The position numbers were made by a program, and so were the translations under genes. From assembly GCF_000205025.1 (NCBI RefSeq), contig NZ_GL883730.1, positions 17,251-60,407 of the forward strand: a stretch of DNA of 43,157 nt, given 5' to 3'. Source of the stretch: Parasutterella excrementihominis YIT 11859 (GTDB lineage: Bacteria; Pseudomonadota; Gammaproteobacteria; Burkholderiales; Burkholderiaceae_F). The notes under the pieces are model-generated. The model was not told the origin of the DNA and ran no database searches. It saw nothing but the letters and a program-made list of their open reading frames with translations. Positions 1 to 7,062 of the stretch are shown here, piece by piece. Positions within the stretch are counted from its first letter, which is position 1, and the number at the start of each line of letters is the position of its first letter.

Positions 1-488
1 GCGATGCAGAAAGCATCCGCACAATGCGACTTAGCGATGCCGTTCGCGATCCGTGCGTGCTTAGTCCAATAGCCGTAGGTGTTGTTCACTTCCAGCTCAG
101 GATGCGACGCCTTTAGGCGGTTCAAAACCTCCCAGCGCATAATTCCCATGAAGGCTTCTGCACGGAACGATTGTCCGCGCTTAGCCTTCAGTGTAATTTC
201 GCCACGATGAAGCGCCTTATGGCACGTCTCACAAAGCGTAATCAGGTTGCCGGGTGAATCTCCGCCCGTACGTCTGCTTTCCAAGTGATGAACATTGAGC
301 ACAGGGTCTTTCGATCTGCCGTAACAATGATGACAAACGTGTCCGTCTCGGAAAAGAACATACTCGCGGACGTTCCAGAAGCCGAGCTGTTCGCCCTCTT
401 GGTACTCTTTCCCCGCAATGTCAGGATTCTTCAACAGCTGCATGTCGAAGGACGCCGTTTCCACGGTGATCTTCGTGACGGGCAGCAG
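1..488 (-). pseudogene. iscB: IscB-type RNA-guided nuclease, C-terminal part beyond an in-frame TGA (runs off window)
   Basis: Continues without a frame change from the stop at 489-491 and stays open to the window edge, so this is the rest of the same gene. Visible motifs in order: RuvC-II segment with VETASFD (catalytic-type Glu), GKEYQEGEQLGFWNVREYVL, an HNH domain with a CHHC knuckle, the HHLESRRTGG core and a CETCH knuckle, then the RuvC-III motif HCADAFC at the window edge. In the family HNH cuts the guide-paired strand and RuvC the other strand. The extreme C-terminus is missing only because the window ends. No second stop or frameshift was found over about 160 codons, so the break is recent, or the stop is sometimes read through. 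Without readthrough or an internal start this half is not translated. Confidence 0.75.
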
Positions 489-932
489 TCAAAGAACCGC
501 TTCTATGCGCGACAAGTGCGCGTTGATTCGGTTTTCAACCGACGGAGCAAGCCAGCCTTTGCGCTTGGTGCGGATGCGGTTGTCGAACCTCGGTGCGCGG
601 TAGCGCATTTTACGATTTCGACGAGATCGCCGTAATGCAAGACGAGCAGAGAGCAGATCGGTGATGTCCTGACGGAGCTCGACTTCGGATGCATAAAGTT
701 CAGCCTTTTCCGTTGATGCGGACAGTCCGACATGTTTGTACCCGGCGTCAACACCTAGACTCACCGGCTGTTTGGACTCACCCGTTGCAATCGTCAGCTG
801 AATAGTGAAAGGCGTTCGCCTCTTCACAATAGCTTTCTTCTCTTTAAGCAGATGGCGCGCTTTTGCCGGTGAACAAGGCATCAGCGGCTTTCCGCGTTTG
901 TTTAACACAAATACTCTCAAGTTTTGCTCCAC
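489..932 (-). CDS. iscB: IscB-type nuclease, N-terminal part (PLMP, RuvC-I, RRXRR bridge helix) ending at an in-frame TGA
   Basis: A 147-residue reading frame starting at GTG (930-932). It opens with VFVLNKRGKPLMPCSPAKAR, the PLMP domain typical of IscB. RuvC-I follows (SLGVDAGYKHVGLS, Asp about residue 62), then the arginine-rich bridge helix LRRSRRNRKMRYRAPRFDNR (about residues 99-118) and WLAPSVENRINAHLSRIEAVL. It then meets TGA in the middle of the RuvC fold, and homologous sequence resumes in the same frame. IscB proteins use an omega RNA encoded just upstream to cut DNA next to a target-adjacent motif. They are carried by IS200/IS605-like elements, but no transposase is visible here. 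As annotated, this fragment alone cannot be an active nuclease. Confidence 0.8.
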   Translation of the reverse strand: MEQNLRVFVLNKRGKPLMPCSPAKARHLLKEKKAIVKRRTPFTIQLTIATGESKQPVSLGVDAGYKHVGLSASTEKAELYASEVELRQDITDLLSARLALRRSRRNRKMRYRAPRFDNRIRTKRKGWLAPSVENRINAHLSRIEAVL

Positions 933-1156
933 GGTCTTTCGACCGGTTGTGATCCTTCGCCAATGTTGGAAGGGGTTTCAAGCCGACAGCACCGCTCCTA
1001 CCTCTCAGAGCTTTTAACCATCGGCCGCAGAGCGCGAGACTAGGATCTGCATCCCGCGGTGCCTATATATAGATTCCCGACCAACGTAATCCGCCAAACG
1101 ACGGCCTGAGGCTAGTCAACTAGAGGCTTTTTCAAGCCTCGGCCTTTAGGCCGAGG
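928..1156 (-). ncRNA. Candidate IscB omega RNA between recX and iscB
   Basis: IscB guide RNAs lie directly upstream of the nuclease gene on the same strand, with the guide at the 5' end and the scaffold toward the start codon. This stretch has that position and is rich in dyads: an 8-bp hairpin CCTCGGCC/GGCCGAGG (1137-1156), a competing 7-bp hairpin (1123-1129 with 1134-1140), a 12-base palindrome (1112-1123), a 10-base palindrome of alternating TA (1063-1072), and a GAAA-tetraloop stem abutting the iscB start (933-937 with 941-945 on the plus strand). The guide would be read from DNA at or just beyond 1156, that is from the 3' end of recX. Exact ends are inferred, not seen. Confidence 0.5.
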
Positions 1157-1627
1157 TAATTGACCAGGAAGTTCGCAATTCAAGACTTTTTCAATAGTTT
1201 TAAAGGTAAACCCCCTACTTGCAAGGAAGCGGATTTGTTTAGCGCGTTCTTTGTAGTCCCCGGGCGGCATCCCGAATTTTCGTTTCCAAAGCACGAGTGC
1301 TCGGTCGTATTCCGACTCTTCGTTCTGCTTCAATGCCTCTTCAGCAATTTCACGAGACACGCCATCCCTCTGAAGGTTCCAGAAGAGCTTGCGGTCACCG
1401 TATCTGGCGCTGCGCGTCAAAACCTGAATACGAGCGTACCGCTCATCAGACAAGTATTTTTTATTGACGAGCTCGTCAAGGACGGAGTTAATCAACTCCT
1501 TATCGCCTTCTTCATTAAAAGTTTCCGACAGCTTCTTATAAAGGCCGAGGCGGGAGCGCTCTCGACGAGCAAGAGCAGCTACCGCCTTGTATAAGATCTG
1601 CTTTCTGCGGTCAGCAGGATCAAACAT
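1112..1627 (-). CDS. recX: Regulatory protein RecX
   Basis: RecX binds RecA filaments and usually restrains RecA activity. This 171-residue protein has the helical-repeat pattern of the family: LARRERSRLGLYKKL, LVNKKYLSDERYARI, RYGDRKLFWNLQRDGVSREIAEEAL, and a third repeat RFLASRGFTFKTIEKVLN. The start overlaps the recA stop by one base (TAATG), the classic translationally coupled recA-recX arrangement. The last residues (about 155-171, PRPKGRGLKKPLVD) are encoded by the hairpins at the IscB-element junction and do not look like RecX, so the original C-terminus was probably replaced or extended by the element. Confidence 0.9.
   Translation of the reverse strand: MFDPADRRKQILYKAVAALARRERSRLGLYKKLSETFNEEGDKELINSVLDELVNKKYLSDERYARIQVLTRSARYGDRKLFWNLQRDGVSREIAEEALKQNEESEYDRALVLWKRKFGMPPGDYKERAKQIRFLASRGFTFKTIEKVLNCELPGQLPRPKGRGLKKPLVD
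1123..1156. repeat. Two mutually exclusive hairpins at the recX / IscB-element junction
   Basis: The arm AAGCCTC (1134-1140) can pair with GAGGCTT (1123-1129; 7 bp, 4-nt loop). Its CCTC part can instead form CCTCGGCC/GGCCGAGG (1137-1144 with 1149-1156; 8 bp, 4-nt loop). The overlap makes the two folds exclusive. Subterminal hairpins of this kind mark the ends of IS200/IS605-type elements, so this may be the left end of the IscB element. The longer hairpin could also be a weak terminator for recX on the minus strand, but it is not followed by a clean T-run. Confidence 0.5.
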
Positions 1628-2730
1628 TATTGAGCGTCTTCGTAAGTTTCTTCAGTTTCTTTGGTCACGACTTCTTCGGCCGAATCTTCTTCGTGATCCT
1701 TGCCCTTGATCGCGGCCTTGATCTGTTCTTCGATCATCTTCATTTCTTCAGGATGGGACTTCAGCCATTCTCTGGCTGCCGCTTTACCCTGACCGATCTT
1801 GTTGCCCTGATAAGAGTACCAAGCACCGGACTTATTGAAGATATCCATATCGGTACCGATGTCGATAATCTCGCCTTCGCGGGAGATGCCCTGGCCGTAA
1901 ATGATCTCGAATTCAGCTTGTTTGAAAGGAGGCGCGACTTTGTTCTTAACAACCTTCACACGAGTTTCGTTGCCAAGGATTTCATCACCCTGTTTGATAC
2001 CGCCGGTACGGCGGATATCCATACGGATCGTGGCGTAAAACTTAAGTGCATTACCGCCGGTGGTCGTTTCCGGAGAACCATAAACCACACCGATCTTCTG
2101 ACGAACCTGGTTAATGAAAACTACCAGTGTGTTGGACTTCTTAATGCTGGAAGTAAGCTTGCGGAGTGCCTGACTCATCAAACGAGCTTGGAGACCGGGT
2201 AGGGCTTCGCCCATGTCGCCTTCAATTTCAGAACGAGGCACCAAAGCCGCCACGGAGTCGATAACGACGAGGTCAACGGCACCGGAACGAACCAAAGCGT
2301 CCGTAATTTCAAGAGCCTGTTCACCGCTGTCCGGCTGAGACAGGAGCAAGTCGTCCACTTTAACGCCGAGGGCTTTGGCGTACTTAACGTCTAATGCGTG
2401 TTCTGCGTCGATGAAAGCGCAGGTTCCGCCGAGCTTCTGCATTTCAGCAAGAATGTGAAGCGTCAGGGTCGTTTTACCGGAAGACTCCGGTCCGTAAATT
2501 TCAACGATACGTCCGCGGGGAAGACCGCCGACGCCGAGTGCTAAGTCCAAAGTAAAGGAGCCGGTAGAAACAACATCCAGATTTTGGTCAGGCTGGCTGC
2601 CCATGCTCAGAATCGCATCCTTGCCGAATTGCTTGGAAATCTGATCCAAGGCCATCTTTAGGGCTTTTTTACGAGCATCCGCATCCACGAGCTGTTCAAC
2701 GGGCGGTTTAACTTTTTTCTTTTCTGCCAT
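1627..2730 (-). CDS. recA: Recombinase RecA
   Basis: RecA is the ATP-dependent strand-exchange protein for homologous recombination and SOS induction. The 367-residue protein is of normal family length. It shows the Walker A motif GPESSGKTT (about residues 80-88), the Walker B region [21 protein letters not shown], the L2-type segment [18 protein letters not shown], and an acidic C-terminal tail rich in Glu and Asp. An AGGA ribosome-binding site sits 7 bases before the ATG. A recA-recX operon is evident. No CTGT-N8-ACAG LexA box is visible upstream, so SOS control, if present, uses another operator. Confidence 0.98.
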   Translation of the reverse strand: MAEKKKVKPPVEQLVDADARKKALKMALDQISKQFGKDAILSMGSQPDQNLDVVSTGSFTLDLALGVGGLPRGRIVEIYGPESSGKTTLTLHILAEMQKLGGTCAFIDAEHALDVKYAKALGVKVDDLLLSQPDSGEQALEITDALVRSGAVDLVVIDSVAALVPRSEIEGDMGEALPGLQARLMSQALRKLTSSIKKSNTLVVFINQVRQKIGVVYGSPETTTGGNALKFYATIRMDIRRTGGIKQGDEILGNETRVKVVKNKVAPPFKQAEFEIIYGQGISREGEIIDIGTDMDIFNKSGAWYSYQGNKIGQGKAAAREWLKSHPEEMKMIEEQIKAAIKGKDHEEDSAEEVVTKETEETYEDAQ

Positions 2731-2781
2731 CTTTATTTCCTAATCATTTTCCGATCAGACGAAACTGACCTAGGTTGTCTA

Positions 2782-2809
2782 ATACTAGCGAAAAAATTTA
2801 ATTTAACAA
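2782..2809 (-). promoter_or_regulatory. Candidate sigma70 promoter of recA-recX
   Basis: On the minus strand a TTGTTA -35 (2804-2809) and a TAGTAT -10 (2782-2787) are separated by 16 bases, about 52 bases upstream of the recA ATG. The region is AT-rich. This is the best sigma70 match in the recA upstream region. If transcription continues past recX it would also cover the IscB omega RNA and iscB. Confidence 0.45.
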
Positions 2810-2907
2810 GGCCGAATCAAATCTCTTCACTCATTTTTCTGTTGTAGTCATAGTAAAGGCGTATACGTCAATTTATGTCTCATAGATTCACTGTTTTTAG
2901 TTTTGGT

Positions 2908-2936
2908 TTGACGAACCGAAAAAACCTGTGTAGTAT
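2908..2936 (+). promoter_or_regulatory. Promoter of the tandem lysine tRNAs
   Basis: TTGACG (2908-2913), a 17-base spacer and TAGTAT (2931-2936) form a good sigma70 promoter. It lies about 55 bases ahead of the first tRNA, as expected for a stable-RNA transcript with a short 5' leader. Confidence 0.6.
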
Positions 2937-2990
2937 TCGATTTCTCGATTGATGAGACGCGCTTCGGAGCGAAACAGAGATCGAAATAAA

Positions 2991-3066
2991 GGGTTGTTAG
3001 CTCAGTTGGTAGAGCAGTGGACTTTTAATCCATTGGTCGCAGGTTCGAGTCCTGCACAGCCCACCA
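2991..3066 (+). tRNA. tRNA-Lys (anticodon TTT), CCA encoded
   Basis: Acceptor arms GGGTTGT and ACAGCCC pair over 7 bp with one G-U. The D-stem is GCTC/GAGC, the anticodon loop CTTTTAA gives anticodon TTT, the T-arm has GGTTCGAGTCC, and CCA is encoded (3064-3066). It is the first of two lysine tRNAs that share a promoter and terminator. Confidence 0.97.
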
Positions 3067-3071
3067 ATTAT

Positions 3072-3147
3072 GGGGGTATAGCTCAGCTGGTAGAGCAGCG
3101 GACTCTTAATCCGTAGGTCCAGAGTTCGAATCCCTGTGCCCCCACCA
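3072..3147 (+). tRNA. tRNA-Lys (anticodon CTT), CCA encoded
   Basis: Acceptor arms GGGGGTA and TGCCCCC pair over 7 bp with one G-U. The anticodon loop CTCTTAA gives CTT, the T-arm is GAGTTCGAATCCC, and CCA is encoded (3145-3147). It starts 5 bases after the CCA of tRNA-Lys(TTT), so both are cut from one precursor and together read both lysine codons. Confidence 0.96.
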
Positions 3148-3154
3148 GAATTCA

Positions 3155-3190
3155 GCCCGGTAGTCGAAAGACTTCCGGGCATTTTCTTTT
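3155..3190 (+). terminator. Rho-independent terminator after the lysine tRNAs
   Basis: GCCCGG (3155-3160) pairs with CCGGGC (3175-3180), extended inward by AGTC/GACT around a GAAA loop, and is followed by ATTTTCTTTT. It ends the tRNA transcript. The lysR remnant converges on it from the right, so it may serve both strands. Confidence 0.8.
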
Positions 3191-4135
3191 ATTCGAACTT
3201 CCGCTTCATCAGGCAGGTTCGTTCGAAAAAATCCTTCGTTCTTAAATTCGGATCCAAAAGTTTCGTCCGAATCATTTTCGACAGTAGGCTGGCAGCCGCC
3301 GATTCCTCTTTGTTGGCATTTTTGAGAAGAAGTACGCCTAAGTCGATTTCACCCAGCCCGGTCAGTACCTCAACAAGCGATCCTCTAGCAAGTTCTTTCT
3401 CCACACAGATTTTAGGGAGATAGGAGACGCCCAATCCTCCTTCAAGAAGCGCTTTAACGATATGCACATTACCCACTTGCATAGTTTTTCCTAAACGAAT
3501 ACCGCGTCCATCCAAAAACCGCTTAAAAAATTTATACGGACCGCTTTTAACACTCCCTGTGATGAGGGGCAGTTCCGGCGCTAAACCGGGAAGGAAGAAA
3601 CAACTTTCGCTTATTGATAATGTCGGTGAGGCAAAGAGACCGAGCGGACTTGCCGTCAAAGGCAGAGCAATCAATGGAGCCGGATAGTCTCCTGTATTAA
3701 AAGTAATCCCGATGTCTACCTCCGAATCCTTCACTTTCGTCTTTAACCGGTAGGCATCCAGAATCTCTACTTCAAAGAATACTTCCGGCGCCAAAAGTCG
3801 AAACTCCTTAATCACGTCGATCAGCATGAATTCGAGAAGTGTTTCATTCACTCCGACCTTAAGTCTTCCGGTAAGAGAAGCTTTTGAGCCTTTGAGATTC
3901 ATTAGCACCGAATGACTGGCCAATATCTTCTGTGCTTCTTTGAGGGCTGCCTGCCCGGCAGGTGTCAAAACCATGTGACGGCCGGTTTTCTCGAAAAGAA
4001 AACATCCCAAAGAATCTTCGAGTTTTTTAGTTGAAACGTGATTGTCGATTGAGAGCAGCGCAGCTGAGCGGCTGCTTTACGGTATGAACCAAGGCGCACA
4101 ACCGCGTCTAGGATCTGAAGTTGTTTGATATTCAT
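3189..4135 (-). pseudogene. LysR-family transcriptional regulator interrupted at an A6 slippery site
   Basis: The reading starts at ATG 4133-4135 with MNIKQLQILDAVVRLGSYRKAAAQLRC and SQSTITFQLK, a clear LysR winged-helix start. The frame then changes at an A6 run (4023-4028), and the rest (KLEDSLGCFLFEKTGRHMVL to the end) is in the -1 frame: linker helix and substrate-binding domain, including the DIGITFNTGDYPAPL and GGLGVSYLPK regions. An intact gene would have seven A and encode about 315 residues. The site reads A AAA AAC in the upstream frame, a canonical -1 slippery heptamer, so programmed frameshifting is an alternative to inactivation or a homopolymer sequencing error. Divergent from the flavoprotein gene at 4233, its likely target. 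Confidence 0.75.
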
Positions 4136-4232
4136 AGCTCTAATTCTTCGATCGATTCGTTCTAATTATTCTAAGTTTCCAATCTATTTCTCCTCAACAA
4201 GAATATCCCTGTAACTTCCAAGGAGAAATCAC

Positions 4233-5594
4233 ATGCATAAAACGATTATTGCTGCAGTTTTGACCTCTGTTCTTATTCCCGGATACGCCGTTGCGCTTGA
4301 AGACATTCATACAGGGACAGTCATTGTCGGAAGCGGTGTTTCAGGTCTCACTACTGCGATCCTGCTCAAAGAGCACAAACAAAATGTCTTAGTTCTTGAA
4401 AAAATGCCTTTCATGGGAGGCACCACGAACTTGGCTGCGCAATACTTTGTTTCCGTGGGAACGAAGGATCAAGTTGCTAACGGTAAAGAGCTATCTGTGC
4501 CTGACTACATCCAAAGAACAGCGAAAACCGGCCGAAATTCCGAAATGCTCCCGCGTACAGCACAAAGAATGTTCGACTCGCAAAAATCTATTGATTGGTT
4601 GAACAGCTTAGGCGCCGGCCTAACTCGTCCGGTCAGCGATTATCAAATGGGCATTTCCGACGGAAGTTCTCTAGGCGTGCGGTTAATGAAGGTATTAAGC
4701 GCAAGGGCCAAAGAACTTTCTATCCCAGTGAAGATGAACAGTAAAGTTCTTGACTTAATAATTAGAGATGGGAAAGCGGTAGGTGTTGTTGTAGAAAATG
4801 GCAAAGAAAAATACAAGGTATTTGCCGATAACATAGTTCTGGCAACAGGCGGTTTCAATCAGAACCAAAAATTGATTTCCAAATACGCTCCTCAGTGGAA
4901 AGGTTTGCCTACCACAACTGCCGTGAGCTCAACCGGTGACGGTCTCATCCTCACAGAGAAGTACGGCGTGAACATCAAAAATGCAGGAGAAGTCGGCCTT
5001 AACCCTTCTATTCACTCTCAGGGCGGAAAAAACATTTCCATGAGTGCTGCTCGGCTGGAAGGCGGCATCATGGTCAACTTGAAAGGAGACCGCTTCTGCA
5101 ATGACTATTGGCCGGATTACACAAAGATGGCCAAAGCAATGCTGGAGCAGCCGGAAGGAAAGAGCTTCGTCATCATTGACGGTAAGTCTATGAAAGCGTC
5201 CAAACGCCTTCAAAGTTTCTTGAAGAGCGGCTATTTCGTAGAAGCCCAAACAATCCCTGAGCTCGCTCAAAAAATCGGCATTCCGCCGGAAAACTTAGAA
5301 AAGACGATCAAACGTTATGCGGAATTTGTTCGCAACGGCAAAGATCTAGATTTCGGCCGCAGCATCAACATGAAGACCGACTTCTCTACACCTCCTTACT
5401 ATGCCTCGGCCATTCTTCCGGGTACACAGGTAAGCGTAGGAGGTGTTGACGTCAACGACTTCATGCAGTGCGTCAAGGCAGACGGTAAGGTAATTCCGAA
5501 TCTCTATGCGGTTGGCGAGCTTACATACGACTCCGGCACGCCTCATGGTGTTTGGAGCGGACGTCGCGCAGCCGAACATATTCTTTCGAAATAA
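4233..5594 (+). CDS. Sec-exported FAD flavoprotein reductase (flavocytochrome c / fumarate reductase family)
   Basis: A 453-residue protein with a Sec signal peptide (about residues 1-21, cleavage after GYAVA), then an FAD-binding Rossmann motif GSGVSGLTTAILL and the family helix VLEKMPFMGGTTNLAA. The capping/active-site region GGIMVNLKGDRFCNDYWPD and the C-terminal FAD-binding block GTPHGVWSGRRAAEHI follow. Family members reduce unsaturated carboxylates (fumarate, urocanate, methacrylate, cinnamates) in the periplasm. No CXXCH heme motif is present, so electrons must come from a separate cytochrome, and none is adjacent. An AAGGAG ribosome-binding site lies 7 bases before the ATG. The substrate cannot be read from sequence alone. 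Confidence 0.85.
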   Translation: MHKTIIAAVLTSVLIPGYAVALEDIHTGTVIVGSGVSGLTTAILLKEHKQNVLVLEKMPFMGGTTNLAAQYFVSVGTKDQVANGKELSVPDYIQRTAKTGRNSEMLPRTAQRMFDSQKSIDWLNSLGAGLTRPVSDYQMGISDGSSLGVRLMKVLSARAKELSIPVKMNSKVLDLIIRDGKAVGVVVENGKEKYKVFADNIVLATGGFNQNQKLISKYAPQWKGLPTTTAVSSTGDGLILTEKYGVNIKNAGEVGLNPSIHSQGGKNISMSAARLEGGIMVNLKGDRFCNDYWPDYTKMAKAMLEQPEGKSFVIIDGKSMKASKRLQSFLKSGYFVEAQTIPELAQKIGIPPENLEKTIKRYAEFVRNGKDLDFGRSINMKTDFSTPPYYASAILPGTQVSVGGVDVNDFMQCVKADGKVIPNLYAVGELTYDSGTPHGVWSGRRAAEHILSK

Positions 5595-5656
5595 CCTGCT
5601 CAGACCACTTTAGTTTAAGGGTCGGCGAAAAGTACCGGCCATAAAGCAACCTCAGC

Positions 5657-5712
5657 AGAACCGATGCTGTCTCTCCTTCGGATACCGATCGAGAGCACAT
5701 CGGTTCTCCTTT
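5657..5712 (+). terminator. Long hairpin terminator of the 4233-5594 gene
   Basis: AGAACCGATG (5657-5666) pairs perfectly with CATCGGTTCT (5698-5707), and inside it CTCTC (5671-5675) pairs with GAGAG (5691-5695). CCTTTTCT follows. The position, 60 bases after the stop codon, fits transcription termination, although the T-run is interrupted. Confidence 0.6.
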
Positions 5713-5892
5713 TCTGCACACAATTTTTTCTTGCTCTTGGGCACAACTGTTTAACCTTTCGTAAACGTATAAGCGCCGGGCCCGCTGGCTCTGAGAAGAA
5801 ATCCGAAGATTGAAACTTTTCCTTTTTAACAAAACTAATGAAATATTTTCCGAAAAATAAGAATTCTTTAAAAAGAATCAAGGATAATTTCC
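5713..5892. other. AT-rich intergenic DNA between the flavoprotein gene and the metN leader
   Basis: No reading frame with coding character is visible on either strand. Present are a short GC-rich palindrome (centre about 5782, GGGCCC) and a long AT-rich run (5820-5885) that probably holds the metNI promoter. I found no convincing -35/-10 pair. Confidence 0.5.
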
Positions 5893-5993
5893 CGTGGACA
5901 TTACTTTGTGCCCATTGACTGCAAAGTCCGCGTAGAAATGATTTGTCCTGCTGAAAGGGCAGGACCTCGAGGTGTCAGAACCTCGCCCTGGGA
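5893..5993 (+). promoter_or_regulatory. Structured 5' leader of metN-metI, candidate cis-regulatory RNA
   Basis: Three helices sit between the AT-rich region and metN. P1 is CGTGGAC/GTCCGCG (5893-5899 with 5926-5932, one G-U), extended by TTTG/CAAA across a 5-base bulge. P2 is GTCCTGC/GCAGGAC (5945-5951 with 5959-5965, loop TGAAAGG). P3 is CGAGGT/ACCTCG (5968-5973 with 5980-5985). The strand CGAGGT can pair instead with ACCTCG at 5964-5969, which would open P3. The only Shine-Dalgarno-like bases (TGGGA, 5989-5993) follow at once, and CCCT (5986-5989) could pair with the P2 loop. This is a switch-like layout before a methionine importer, but I recognise no known SAM or SAH riboswitch consensus. 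Confidence 0.4.
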
Positions 5994-6003
5994 TATAAAT
6001 TAA

Positions 6004-7062
6004 ATGATTGAGTTAAAACACATAACGCAGGAATACGATACTGCTGACGGTAAAGGAAAATTCTTTGCCTGTAAGGATGTAAACGTCCACGTCAAACCCG
6101 GCGATATCTTCGGCATCATCGGCCGAAGCGGCGCCGGTAAGAGCACGCTGGTTCGCTGCATCAACCTTCTCAACCGCCCGACTTCCGGGTCCGTCATCGT
6201 CGACGGCAAGGATCTGACCAAGATGTCGGAATCCGAACTGCGTGAGGAAAGACGCTCGATCGGTATGATCTTCCAGCACTTTAATCTGCTCTCCTCCCGT
6301 ACCGTCTACGGCAATGTTGCGCTTCCTCTGGAACTTGCAGGAATGCCGAAGGATAAGATTCGCGAAAAAGTAATGCCGCTGATTGAACTTGTCGGCTTAA
6401 GCGAACACGTCAACAAGTATCCGTCTCAGCTCTCCGGCGGTCAGAAACAGCGCGTCGGTATTGCTCGTGCGCTTTCTTCCGATCCGAAGATTCTTCTTTC
6501 CGACGAAGCCACTTCTGCTCTTGACCCGGAAACCACTCAGGCAACGCTTCAGCTCCTCAAGAAGATTAACAAGGAGCTCGGTCTGACGATCGTCATGATC
6601 ACGCACGAAATGGACGTAGTGAAACAGATCTGCAATCGCGTCGTCGTGATGAATAAAGGCGTCGTTGTCGAAGAAGGCGCCGTGCTCGAGGTCTTCCGCG
6701 ACCCGAAGAACGAAGTTACTCAGGCGATGCTCGGCACGGCTCTTGCTGCCCGCACAATTCCGGCAAGCATGGTCGAGCGTGTGAAGAAAGTTCTGAACAC
6801 ACCGGGCGAAAACGGACGCAAGAATCATCTCATTCGTTTGACGTTCGTCGGCAGCTCAACGACCGAACCGGTCCTCTCCCGCGCCTGCTCCAAATTCGAT
6901 CTGGACTTCAACATCCTCTTAGGACAGGTGGATGAGATCCAAAGCGAAAGTTACGGAACTCTCACGATCGTGATGGAAGGAACCACAGAAAACTTCCGTC
7001 AGGCATTGAACTACATCGCCGAAAGAGGCGTTCGCGTCGAGGAGCTCACAAATGTCATCTAA
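6004..7062 (+). CDS. metN: Methionine ABC transporter ATP-binding protein MetN
   Basis: Cytoplasmic ATPase of the MetNIQ D/L-methionine importer. At 352 residues it has family length. It shows Walker A GRSGAGKST (about residues 40-48), the Q-loop IFQHFNLL, the ABC signature LSGGQKQRVGIARAL and Walker B ILLSDEATSALDP. The C-terminal part from about residue 280 is the ACT-like NIL domain, which in this family binds methionine and inhibits transport when the internal pool is high. metI overlaps its end by 11 bases. The binding lipoprotein gene metQ is not in the window. Confidence 0.95.
   Translation: MIELKHITQEYDTADGKGKFFACKDVNVHVKPGDIFGIIGRSGAGKSTLVRCINLLNRPTSGSVIVDGKDLTKMSESELREERRSIGMIFQHFNLLSSRTVYGNVALPLELAGMPKDKIREKVMPLIELVGLSEHVNKYPSQLSGGQKQRVGIARALSSDPKILLSDEATSALDPETTQATLQLLKKINKELGLTIVMITHEMDVVKQICNRVVVMNKGVVVEEGAVLEVFRDPKNEVTQAMLGTALAARTIPASMVERVKKVLNTPGENGRKNHLIRLTFVGSSTTEPVLSRACSKFDLDFNILLGQVDEIQSESYGTLTIVMEGTTENFRQALNYIAERGVRVEELTNVI

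Noticed and set aside
489-491. TGA read as an amino acid throughout the genome (code change)
   Set aside because: TGA is the natural stop of the genes at 8871-9323 and 22860-23570, so a global reassignment does not fit.
2731-2990. LexA operator (CTGT-N8-ACAG) for recA
   Set aside because: Several CTGT words occur, but none is followed by ACAG at the right spacing, so no SOS box is claimed.
4141-4185. LysR operator (palindrome around CGATCGAT) upstream of the 4233 gene
   Set aside because: A short self-complementary stretch exists, but such T-N11-A patterns are common and there is no second copy to support it.
5893-5993. Known SAM-I, SAM-II, SAM/SAH or SAH riboswitch
   Set aside because: The conserved core sequences of these families are not visible; only an unclassified structured leader is claimed.
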